DNA of 64,000 bases, taken from contig OOIN01000021.1 in the NCBI GenBank assembly GCA_900323505.1, positions 434,001 through 498,000 of the forward strand, written 5' to 3'. The notes beneath the pieces were generated by a model. The model searched no databases. It was given only the letters and a program-made list of their open reading frames with translations, and had not been told where the DNA came from. Position numbers and translations under genes: made by a program. The number at the start of each line of letters is the position of its first letter. The first letter of the stretch is position 1. This document shows positions 41,446 to 50,693 of this stretch, piece by piece. Origin of the DNA: Ustilago trichophora (lineage: Eukaryota > Basidiomycota > Ustilaginomycetes > Ustilaginales > Ustilaginaceae).

Positions 41446-41472
41446 AGAGAGAGAGAGAGAGAGAGAGAGAGA
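41446..41472. repeat. GA microsatellite
   Basis: About thirteen GA units in gene-free DNA, followed 20 bases later by a TACTGTA. Confidence 0.9.
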
Positions 41473-41980
41473 TAAAGCACAGCACCAGTGTACTGTATTA
41501 CGGTACGATACCGATATTTCGCTGCAGTTCGATGCACGTCGAGGTGCCGAGTAAAGTACAGAGTATCAGGGTCCCTTTTCTTTATTTTTGGCCCCATTGT
41601 TGCACCGCCCGCACCACAGCATTCCCGCATTGCCGCGCCTCCCTTCTCTCTTCTTCAACAGCATGATTGAAGCGGGGCACTGTTAGGAATGAGGACACGA
41701 GAACGAACACGAGGTTGAACATTGGAACGGACCAAATTAGAGCACGAGCACAATCATGTTGAATGATGATGGTGTTGACGATGAGCGTGATGAAAAGTTC
41801 CACACGTCGAATCGTAACGAAAAATCGCTGTGTCCCACTAAAGTGTTGCACATGGTTGCACGGAGCAAGTTCATCTCTCTGCGTGGCTTGCAACCTTGGA
41901 ACTTGGGCTTGGACCTTGTTGTACGATTTCGAGATTCGTTCGACAACCGTCTTTTTCAAGAAACGGCTTCATGAATCATC

Positions 41981-42009
41981 GTACAGTACTGTACTGTACT
42001 GTACAGTAC
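41981..42009. repeat. Overlapping palindromes built from TACTG/TACAG units
   Basis: Five overlapping TACTGTA/TACAGTA heptamers with a 5-base period. Both ends are perfect 14-bp palindromes: GTACAGTACTGTAC (41981-41994) and GTACTGTACAGTAC (41996-42009). Confidence 0.9.
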
Positions 42010-42317
42010 GCACCAACTCTACAGCGCACAAGTCCGACCACACGCCTCGCTCGATCTTCTTGGTCCCCTATATCTTCTCAGCGGCAAGAGATGCCATGCC
42101 CCCTCCTTCCTCCTTCGGCTACAAAGGGTCGCACATCCGAACGAGTCGGACTAGCATATATTTACTGCTCTTCTCTGCTCTAGTTCCTTCACATTTGCCC
42201 CTCTCTTCTTTGTCCACCTCCATCTGCAATCAGCTCTCCTCACTCAGCTTCACGCCGAGTAACATCATCGCAAAACTCTTCTTTTCCTCCCCCAGCCACA
42301 CTCAAAGCGTCCACTCG

Positions 42318-42358
42318 TCTCTCTCTCTCTCACACACACACACACATACACACACACT
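42318..42358. repeat. Compound CT/CA microsatellite
   Basis: CT units followed by CA units, the latter interrupted once by TA. The architecture is the same as at 33903-33949. Confidence 0.9.
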
Positions 42359-42735
42359 ACGAAACTCATCCGAATCGGCTCTCTGCTTGGCGCGCAAAGC
42401 AGAGCAAGTCTAATCCACGCTTTGCCGAGACATAGCTGTACCATCAATCAGCTGCTCAACACCTTTTCTCTTTTTACCGCCTCCTATCTCCTTCCGCTGT
42501 CAATCGACTCGCTTGTCATCCTCACCAGTTCGTCCAATCGTGACTCTGCTGCTGCTGCTGATTGCGATTTGAGACCAGGCATTCTCTCCCTCTCTCCCTC
42601 GGACAACTCGGTCTGCTGCAACAGAACAGTCATCGCCTCGTCCCGATCCTCTTGCATTCTCTAGCTTTCCACGTGCATCGCCTCACATCTTCCGCCTAAT
42701 TCTTTATCTTTCCGGCGACCTTGGCTTCAGTGCGA

Positions 42736-42760
42736 CTCTCTCTCTCTCTCTCTCTCTCTC
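42736..42760. repeat. CT microsatellite in gene leader
   Basis: A CT run about 280 bases before the start of the orphan gene at 43039, within its likely promoter or leader. Confidence 0.9.
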
Positions 42761-43038
42761 CCTCGTCTCCTGCACCACCAGAGGGTCCAAACTTTCTTTC
42801 ACCGCGGCTTCTGAGGCTTGCACATCGAGGTCTTAGCGACAACTCAAAAGGGGAGCCTCAAGGATCCCTTTCGTTCCAGCATCTTCCCCTTCCTCACTTT
42901 TTCGAGACCGCATTCACACGCTACCTTCCACCATCATTGCTGAAGACCACCACCACCACCACAATCTTCCACCACACAACAACACTTTCAGGAATCACCG
43001 CGGATAGTGGCAACGGCTTGAACTGACGCACGCCAACC

Positions 43039-46000
43039 ATGGCTATTCCCCTTCCCGTTCCCACTACACATCCACAGACCATCCGCTCCACCACCATGGA
43101 AGCCCGATCCCCCTTGTCATCGGCTCACCTCGGCCTGTACTCGCCTTTCTCATCCTCCATCGCCATGTCCCCGCAATACGGAAACAGCTGTGCCCTCACC
43201 ATCCTCAAGGCGGACGCCGAGCACCCCATCAACGCACATGCGCCCATCCACCAAAAGGAGGATCCTGACAAGGTCTCCACACCCGCAACGCAGCCTTCAC
43301 GCTTCGCTCCCTCGTTCTCCAATCTGCGATCAGCTTCCCAAGCAGCCTCGTCCGGCTTCGACTCGAGTGTCAATGTCCACGCCGTCTCGGATCACGGTAT
43401 CCTGCTTCCCTTCCTCGACCGTCCCAGCGAGGTAAAGGAGCTCCTTTTCGACACCAAGCCCAACGAGTCGCTCATGTACAGGCTCTGCCGCGTGTTCGGT
43501 GGCGATCCGGAGCATCCAACTCGGCGTGGTAAGGACGAGCGTTGGGATGAGATGCTCGAGTTGCTCATTGAGCTCGACCGACCTTTGCTCGACGACGAGG
43601 ACTGGCTTGCACGCCTCGAGTCGCTCGTCATGGAACGCTCACCCGCGCTCTGGGCACAGCTTGCACGCTGCTTGGGGGCAGACGGTCTCACTATGCGACC
43701 TGCTGCTCAGCCTAGCTCATCCCGCTTCGACAGCTGGGCACTCCCCTCGCGATATGTCAATGCTGCCCATGACAACGACAGCCCCCTTTCGGCCCCCTCT
43801 GCCGCCTCCAGCGATGATGGCCACGATGCGCGTGACGAACCATCTCTCTCGGTCAGCGTCGAGCCATTGGACGAATTGCCGCAATCGTTCTCGGAGCAGC
43901 CTGCGGGCAAGATGCAACATTCTTCGCTACGCCAGGCATCCTCGCCTGCACCTTCGCCCACTTTCTTGGCGCCAGAACCCGCAGCAGCCACGAGTGGCCA
44001 AGCTTCTCCCGGCGAAGTGTTTGCCATGTCTGCCGGCAACGACGACTCGGCAATGTCTGGCTCGCTCGAAGACATCATGGAGGAGCCCGGCGCTTCTGCT
44101 CAATCGAGCCGCCCCACTCCTCGTCGAGCTCGATCGCACTCTGGCAAATTTGCAGGCTTGCGCATTCAAGCCCTCAGCTCGTCGAGCCCACCCGCCTCTC
44201 GACGTGCCTCGAACGCTTCAGAGCTGGGCACTTCTGCTAAGAGGGATCCTTCAAGCTCGCCTCTGCCGACGGGTGCCATGTCTCCTGCTGGTCTGGCTCC
44301 CGACAGTCCTGGAGCCTCGCCTTCCCGCGCCGCATCGACTTCTTTCTCCAAGCACCGCAGGCTTAGCACCATGATGGTGCAGAACAATCCGACGCAGCAA
44401 CAGCATCAGCACCGGCAGCACGAGCGGAGCAGTCCAGATGCTCACGATGCAGTGTCACCCAAGGCTACCACTCCGCGACGCCAGCGTGGTGTCAGTGAAG
44501 CTGCACACAGTCTCCAGGGTCACACCTTCCAGTCACAGCCTCGTCGCCGTGCACAGAGCTTTGCTCGCTCGTTTGCCGAGCTCAAGTCTCCCTCGGAGCA
44601 CCTTGAGCAGCTTCGAGCTGAGCATGCCAAGGCAGAGGCCGACCGACTGGCTGAGGATACCCGTCGCATCAGCTTGCAGGATACTCACACCGCTTCGGCT
44701 CCAGCTGCTCCTACTGGCGCACTGGGTCTGCATCGTGACAGCACAAGCTGTTCTTTGCTCGACCCTACATCTGCTTTGACTGCGGGCGCCAAGTCTAGGC
44801 GGGCTTCTGTTGGACGCAAGCGCGTAGGTAGTGTCGGCAGCAAAGCTGGGGCTAGCCGCACGGGTTCCACCTCTCCTTCTCTTCCCGGTCTGCTTCCTGA
44901 CGGTCGAACGCGTCATCCTTCTGGAAGCTGCGGTTCGCGCGACCTGTCTGAGTCGATTGCCGCTTTCCGTGCTACCATGGGTATGTCGACCTCCCCCTCG
45001 CCTAGCGAGCACAACTTTTCCGAGACGGGCGATGGCATGTCCGATGCCGGCAAGTCTTCTGACTCGGCCAATCGCAAGCGCAAGGGTTCTGGCGGAGCCG
45101 AGTTGCCAAAGCCGACTTCGAGGACTGCCAACACTGCTGAAGCCAAGGCTTCGCGCAAGGGTTCGCCCACCAACGCCGAACAGTACCAGTCTCAATTTGA
45201 ACAGCCTAAACACATGCAAGAGCTGGAGAGTCGCAACAAGGCCAGCGGTGCATCTGGAAGCGGGCTAGCCCTTGGAGGCGGCTTCTCGCTCGCAAAGTCT
45301 GGAGCCAACTTCCGACGACAGAGCCACGACTCTGCGCCGACTGCTCAGGGTGGATGGCGATCCGGCTTCAATCGACGCGATGGAGCTGCACGTACACGTG
45401 GTGCAGAGCCATACTCGTTCCGCTCGCCTCCAGCTGTGCATCGCCGACCTGGAGGCTTTGTCTCGTTGGCTCAAGAGTACGAACGGGCCAGACATCACCG
45501 TCGATCGAGTGAGACTGCGTTTTCGATCCACAGCAACGCCGTGGCCAGCTCGCCGTCGAGCAGCCTCGCAAGTTTGGATCTGGGTGGGAGCGAGGGTATG
45601 GGTGGATCGCATCGTCAGGGTTCGGAGGATCCGATTCCTCGACTCGAGTTGGAAGCAGCCACTCCGGGCGATCCTACGCCCAAGGCTGGTACTGGTGGTG
45701 GTATCACCCCGCGAGCTTCTTTTGTTTCGTCGTCGACTCGATTTGCCGGTGGAGGAGGAGGAGGAGGACGACCACAACAGGAGGGCTACCCATTCCCCAA
45801 CCTCCTCACTCGTGTTGCCGCATCTTCGTCGGATGATGCCAAATCATCTGACCACCTTGCACCGGCAACACCGTTGAGCCCCCTTCAAGCCTGCCGAACC
45901 CGACTCAGCCCCTCGCTCTCTGCACTCAGCACCGCCGCCGCCACCACCACCACCACCACCAGTCCCCGATCGCCAAGCATAGTCTTCCCAATCTCTCCCA

Positions 46001-46398
46001 ACCCATCCATCTCTCGCGCCCATGCATTCCAGAAAACCCTCTCAACCCCGCGTTGCCAATCCACCTTCTCACGAATCGAATCCATCTGCGGCACCTCCGT
46101 CTCCGACTCGATTCGCAACCTGATCACCACCACCGAACGAAGCTCGATGCCCGATGAAGTACTTCTAGAAGAAGTAGCGCGTCGTCTTGGACTCGTCGAT
46201 CACGAACGTGCCCGCCTCACCGGGGGCACAGAAGCAGAAGAAGCAGACATCATCCTGGCAGAAGAAGGCTATCAAGATAGGTGGGACGTCTTTGCCGATC
46301 TTTGCAGAGCTCTCGGAGTAGGTGAATATGAATTGGCTTTGGCTAGGAAAAGATGTGGTCCCGCTATTGATCTATGCAGTGGTGGTGGGGGTTGTTGA
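43039..46398 (+). CDS. Large Ser-rich protein of unknown function
   Basis: 1119 residues in one uninterrupted frame. Two parts look folded. Residues about 115-215 form a helical block (KELLFDTKPNESLMYRLCRV, WDEMLELLIELDRPL, WLARLESLVMERSPALWAQL). Residues about 1000-1110 form a second block (FSRIESICGTSVSDSIRNLI, LLEEVARRLGLVDHERARLT, WDVFADLCRALGVGEYELAL). Between them lie about 780 residues of Ser/Pro/Ala/Arg-rich sequence with many RRxS and SP sites, suggesting heavy phosphorylation. It has no signal peptide, membrane helix or known catalytic motif. The ends may pair or bind a partner, with the middle as a regulated linker; that is inference. I do not recognise the family. Confidence 0.85.
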   Translation: MAIPLPVPTTHPQTIRSTTMEARSPLSSAHLGLYSPFSSSIAMSPQYGNSCALTILKADAEHPINAHAPIHQKEDPDKVSTPATQPSRFAPSFSNLRSASQAASSGFDSSVNVHAVSDHGILLPFLDRPSEVKELLFDTKPNESLMYRLCRVFGGDPEHPTRRGKDERWDEMLELLIELDRPLLDDEDWLARLESLVMERSPALWAQLARCLGADGLTMRPAAQPSSSRFDSWALPSRYVNAAHDNDSPLSAPSAASSDDGHDARDEPSLSVSVEPLDELPQSFSEQPAGKMQHSSLRQASSPAPSPTFLAPEPAAATSGQASPGEVFAMSAGNDDSAMSGSLEDIMEEPGASAQSSRPTPRRARSHSGKFAGLRIQALSSSSPPASRRASNASELGTSAKRDPSSSPLPTGAMSPAGLAPDSPGASPSRAASTSFSKHRRLSTMMVQNNPTQQQHQHRQHERSSPDAHDAVSPKATTPRRQRGVSEAAHSLQGHTFQSQPRRRAQSFARSFAELKSPSEHLEQLRAEHAKAEADRLAEDTRRISLQDTHTASAPAAPTGALGLHRDSTSCSLLDPTSALTAGAKSRRASVGRKRVGSVGSKAGASRTGSTSPSLPGLLPDGRTRHPSGSCGSRDLSESIAAFRATMGMSTSPSPSEHNFSETGDGMSDAGKSSDSANRKRKGSGGAELPKPTSRTANTAEAKASRKGSPTNAEQYQSQFEQPKHMQELESRNKASGASGSGLALGGGFSLAKSGANFRRQSHDSAPTAQGGWRSGFNRRDGAARTRGAEPYSFRSPPAVHRRPGGFVSLAQEYERARHHRRSSETAFSIHSNAVASSPSSSLASLDLGGSEGMGGSHRQGSEDPIPRLELEAATPGDPTPKAGTGGGITPRASFVSSSTRFAGGGGGGGRPQQEGYPFPNLLTRVAASSSDDAKSSDHLAPATPLSPLQACRTRLSPSLSALSTAAATTTTTTSPRSPSIVFPISPNPSISRAHAFQKTLSTPRCQSTFSRIESICGTSVSDSIRNLITTTERSSMPDEVLLEEVARRLGLVDHERARLTGGTEAEEADIILAEEGYQDRWDVFADLCRALGVGEYELALARKRCGPAIDLCSGGGGC

Positions 46399-47558
46399 TA
46401 ATGATGTTTTTGGTTTGGTTCTCGAATGTAGTTATACCCGCGCTACTGTATCGCATGGCATTTCACTCATATTTATACACGCCAAACAATGGGATTGTTT
46501 CTTTGACATGGTGGTTTGTTTAACATACAATATTCTGCTTTGACATTGTCTTCGCTACACCCACATGTTCGGGTGGTAGTTGCTAACGCTTTTCACGCTT
46601 GCTATACAGTACGCTAGGTAGACGTTTGTGTTTTGCGGCTTGTACACGGATCGTCTCACCACTGCGCAACGCATGGCTTTTATTTCAACATCTTACAGTA
46701 GTTACGGTATTTGACAGTTTCTCACATGGTTTTTTTTTTTGCTTCCCTTTTCATCGTCTTGCTATCCTTGGTGACTTCTGTCCAATCACTCGACATGTAT
46801 CACCTGTCATCCAAGCAACCGTGATTGGCATCATTGCTTGCTAAAACTTTCTCATCTAACCTCTGCACTAACACAGAGCTTCGGTTTCAATCATCTCGTG
46901 TTCGATCACACACAATGTAGACATTTCCACCAGGTAAGTCGGGGGATGAAGAGACCCCATACCCCCCCGACATCACTTCCAAACGATGGAACAGCGTAGC
47001 GCCGAAAAAAATCCTTTCCACACTTGTATAAATCTCATCTCTCCTCCTCCCTTGCACACCTTCCCCTTCCCCTCCACCCACAACAGCAATGCCAAATCTG
47101 TCACAAGCTCAAACTACTACAGCTTGGCTCACGCCCTACTCACATAGCCATCTACTTCAACCGCACAGAATGTTTCAAAACACACACTAGGAGCCTGAGA
47201 CTGAACATGTGATTTCTTGTTGCACTGACTAACGTTGGAATCTTGTATGCCATTTGTACACCCTCTCCTCTGGGCAAGGCTTAAAAGTTGCATGGGTTTG
47301 CGAATCTAACGCACTCTTTCTCCGGGGGCAGAGTGGAAGAGTGAGCTGTGCTGATGCTGAAATTTGCTTTGTCGGAAGGATCTCTTCATCAGAGATCCTG
47401 AAGGCTGGGGCATACCTTACAAAAAGCAAGTCTCACGAGTTCCGATCCAAGTCAAACTGTTCCACTGCTCTTGGACCACGTTCGAATAGTCAACGACCCT
47501 CCTCAACCTCACACTATTCGTCCTGCAGTGGCATGTAACTTATTTATCTGATCGCAGT
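46399..47558. other. Convergent 1.2-kb region with a possible small transcript
   Basis: It contains TACTGTA or TACAGTA at 46444, 46605 and 46694, and an 8-bp hairpin at 47378-47398. A TATAAA near 47027 precedes a pyrimidine-rich stretch and an ATG at 47089 that opens a 36-codon frame. No recognised gene. Confidence 0.55.
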
Positions 47559-49085
47559 CTACATCTGGAATCCCGCAACATCCAACAAACTCGCCACGAC
47601 CACTTTGGCGATACTTGCCAGTTGCTCGACATCGTACCCTTCCCTATCGGTCGTATCGCCACTGTTGTGATACTTGGGATCGGCAATAGGGCCGTTCCTC
47701 TCAAAAACCCAGGTAGCAGGGAAGTCGTTTTCCCAAAAGCTCTGATGGTCAGAGCAGCAAGCGGGTGTGTACCCCTGTTCCAATTCTGGTGCGTAGATAT
47801 CTGCGATATTCCAGATGTGCTTGGTGGCAGACTTGGTGGAGAGTTTGTCGGGGAAGGCGATCTGGAGTGGTTCTCCGGGCTTGTGGTAGGCCAACATGTC
47901 CATCTGTAGGGCGAGTTTGACCGGGAGGGAGGTGGATGAGAGGTGGGAGGCATAGTGTTGGGATCCGACCAGACCCTGTTCTTCACCAGAAAAGGCAATG
48001 AGTTGGATCGGGGAGGAGGGAGAGATGGCGGAGGAGCCGAGTGCTCGTGCGATGGCCAGCAACGCTGCTGTTCCACTGCCATCATCATCTCCACCGGGGG
48101 CAGTGGTGCTACCAAACGTTCCTCTCGAGTCGTAGTGGGCAGAAACGATCACCGCCCCCTCGTCCTCTTTTGTAGCAGGTGAAGCAGGAACATGGCAGAC
48201 GATGTTGGGCGCAAAGTAAGCACTATACTCCCAGAAATCGCAACTAGACCCGTTCAAGGGGGACAAACTCTGCTCGAGTTGCTGCTTGATCCATTTCCCA
48301 GCCAGTCTAGCACCGTAGGTCGAACTGTGTCTGCTATGCCAGGTGCCAATGTCTTTCGGCTGGGGATCTTCTCCCGTCAAGATGCGGAGGTCTTTGGTGA
48401 TTCGAGCAGGGTACAGCGCGGAGGAGGAGGCGAGTTTAGCAATGACGGCGTTGTACTTGGGTTTTTTGAAGCTGGGCTCTGGTTTTGGCTTTTCATCGCT
48501 GTAGAAAGAGGCAGGGCGAAAGACAAGGCGCTGAATTCGGGTGTCGAAAGTTGCCCGAGAGTCGATGGTGGCAAGTGCTTCAGGGGTGAGGCTGAGGACG
48601 ACGGTGTTGTTGGTTGCGGTGATCACCCGTGGATGCGTCTCTGATACGATGCGGAACGAGATCTGCTCCCCAGCAGTATCGCTGTCGGGGAGATCCGGAA
48701 GATCCGAGAAGGAAGAGAACATGAGGGCTTGCAGCGCACGATCCATCCAGCTCATCTCGTCGCCGCGCAGGTTGGAAGCAGGAACAACAGCCTCGGGCTT
48801 GAACAGGACCACTTCCTCCGCACCCGCATATGCTCGGTCCAACGCCTGCACACAGGTCGACGTAGACAGGGCTCGTTGGACAAAGTATGCCTCTTCTCCA
48901 GCATTGGGCTGAACTCGGGCCACTTCGGTAGCGCATTCAGAGAGCTGGGAAGCAGCGTTGACAGGAAGCGAAGGTGTGGTCCAGTAGGTCCATTCGGTCG
49001 CAGCAGCAGCCGTTGGAGCGGTTTTCGCCGAGGTTGCTGCAAGGGCGAACGCTAGTAGCAGTGTACGCACGTTCTGGCTGAACAT
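47559..49085 (-). CDS. Secreted M28 aminopeptidase
   Basis: 508 residues from the ATG at 49085, which opens a clear signal peptide (MFSQNVRTLLLAFALAATSA). The catalytic domain is in the C-terminal half, with the M28 zinc ligands in order: SAHYDSRG (His), PGGDDDGSG (Asp), AFSGEEQGLVGS (Glu pair), LQMDMLAYH (Asp) and KYHNSGDT (His). Cysteines in TPACCSDHQSF fit the disulfide seen in secreted leucine aminopeptidases. The N-terminal 200 residues resemble a pro-region. Such enzymes release N-terminal residues from peptides outside the cell or in the vacuole. The frame continues upstream of 49085, but that part lacks signal-peptide character. It is divergent to the second zinc-cluster gene, 6.2 kb away. 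Confidence 0.93.
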   Translation of the reverse strand: MFSQNVRTLLLAFALAATSAKTAPTAAAATEWTYWTTPSLPVNAASQLSECATEVARVQPNAGEEAYFVQRALSTSTCVQALDRAYAGAEEVVLFKPEAVVPASNLRGDEMSWMDRALQALMFSSFSDLPDLPDSDTAGEQISFRIVSETHPRVITATNNTVVLSLTPEALATIDSRATFDTRIQRLVFRPASFYSDEKPKPEPSFKKPKYNAVIAKLASSSALYPARITKDLRILTGEDPQPKDIGTWHSRHSSTYGARLAGKWIKQQLEQSLSPLNGSSCDFWEYSAYFAPNIVCHVPASPATKEDEGAVIVSAHYDSRGTFGSTTAPGGDDDGSGTAALLAIARALGSSAISPSSPIQLIAFSGEEQGLVGSQHYASHLSSTSLPVKLALQMDMLAYHKPGEPLQIAFPDKLSTKSATKHIWNIADIYAPELEQGYTPACCSDHQSFWENDFPATWVFERNGPIADPKYHNSGDTTDREGYDVEQLASIAKVVVASLLDVAGFQM

Positions 49086-49694
49086 CTTTCCGAGTCTCGA
49101 AGGAGTTCGATGAGGGAGTATGAAGGAGATACGAAGTCGACTTGAGCTTTGGACGACATGTGGAGTTGGGCGGCGGCCAAGTTTGGCAGGTCCGAGCGTC
49201 GCGAGGCTTTTCTTGGCGTAAGGTGTTAGACCAGAACTACGACACACTCATAACGTTGCGGCCGAAAAATGAGCTGGTTCAGCAGCCTATCGCTTTGTCT
49301 GGCCTTGTCTCGCCAGATGACACTAAGAAGCTTCCCTGTACCTGCACCACAACGCCCACCGACAGCCTGCGACAATACTGTAAGAAGCTCTCGCCAACGT
49401 CCAACCGACGCAAGGAGTCTCTCGCATATCCGTATCCGTCTCGGTCTCCTCGTCGTAACTTCTCTTCCGAAAGTACGTAAAAGTTACGGTCTATCTCACA
49501 TTCACGCCTTCTCTCGCCGCGGCAACCAACGTGGGATGCCGATTCCAGCGGAGAACCGTTGCTGCTGCTGCTGTTGCTGCTGCACATCAACGATTCGTGG
49601 CGTGGGATCGGGTGCGTCACCTACGCTTTTTATGCGAACCTACTGTACGTACAGTGTACCTCCTCGTTCGCATCCAATGATGAGGTGATGATGA

Positions 49695-49719
49695 TTTTTT
49701 TTTTTTTTTTTTTTTTTTT
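49695..49719. repeat. Poly(T) run, 25 bases
   Basis: Twenty-five consecutive T within the gene desert. Confidence 0.95.
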
Positions 49720-50671
49720 GCTTCCCCACAAAAAATCGGCAACGATGTCGTGCGAGCACACCTTCATTCAGCCTCTTGATGGGGTGAGGGCTGCAATCAA
49801 TCGGTCGGAATTTTGTTGCCGACCTGCTTGCTGGACATGGCCTGGTCGTCTAGGTCTCTCTGCTTACTTGGGGATGAATCGCGGCAAACACGAAGCGAGC
49901 CATGTTTTTCCTCTCTCAACATGACCCTACAGTCGGCTATCAGTCCGGAATGCGATAAAACCTTGCTCCCCACTAAAACCGATGCATCGCTTTACGACTC
50001 CGCACACATCCAACACAACTTATCTGCTGAGGCTTTTTGCGACGTCTCCCCTTTCCGTTGCCGTTGTCGTTTCCCCGCACATCGAGTTCTTTTATCTATG
50101 CGATCCAAGAGAAGCTCTTGTGTGTGCAAGTTGGATGGCTTCCGATGATGAATTGCATCTTACGACAAGGTAGAGAGATGAGTGGCGCGTGTGTGCACCG
50201 CCGGTCAGCCAGCCAGACCGTTGGCGCTGTTCGATTTTCAGCGAATCAGAAGATGGCAGAATCCGTTCTATCCCCACGATACGTGCACCACGCCAAATCA
50301 AAACAGGATCAGATGCTTCGCACGCACACTTGCTCCGGCTGCAGTTCACAGCCGTTGCCGTTGTCAATCTTGTCCCATCGCCTTTGCCAGCAACCAGTGA
50401 ACGACGGAGAAAGTTGTTCCTCGGAATTCGGAATTCGCCCATCGCGCTGTGGAAGGCTAAGCGAGACTCCACCACGGTCCAGCTACACTGCTCTCAATCG
50501 CCTGGCGAGCAAAAAGCCTTAAGCGAGCGGGCTGTCCACGTCGAAACGACTCAACTACATGTAACTGTAATCTGACAAGGGAAGCTCGAGATACTGTACC
50601 GCGATTCGAGTCTGAGTGGCAAATGGAATATTGAAGCAGATCCAAACGCCGCTTGCAAGCGCGCGCGCAGA

Positions 50672-50693
50672 AGAGAGAGAGAGAGAGAGAGAG
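50672..50693. repeat. GA microsatellite
   Basis: About eleven GA units, preceded by an alternating GC stretch (GCGCGCGC near 50660-50668) that could adopt Z-DNA. Confidence 0.88.

Larger units (their letters stand above)
40219..43038. other. 2.8-kb gene-free stretch
   Basis: It contains a GA tract (41446-41472), a compound CT/CA microsatellite (42318-42358) and a CT tract (42736-42760). It also has seven TACTGTA or TACAGTA heptamers, five of them in the cluster at 41981-42009. The last 400 bases are pyrimidine-rich leader of the following gene. No gene recognised. Confidence 0.65.
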
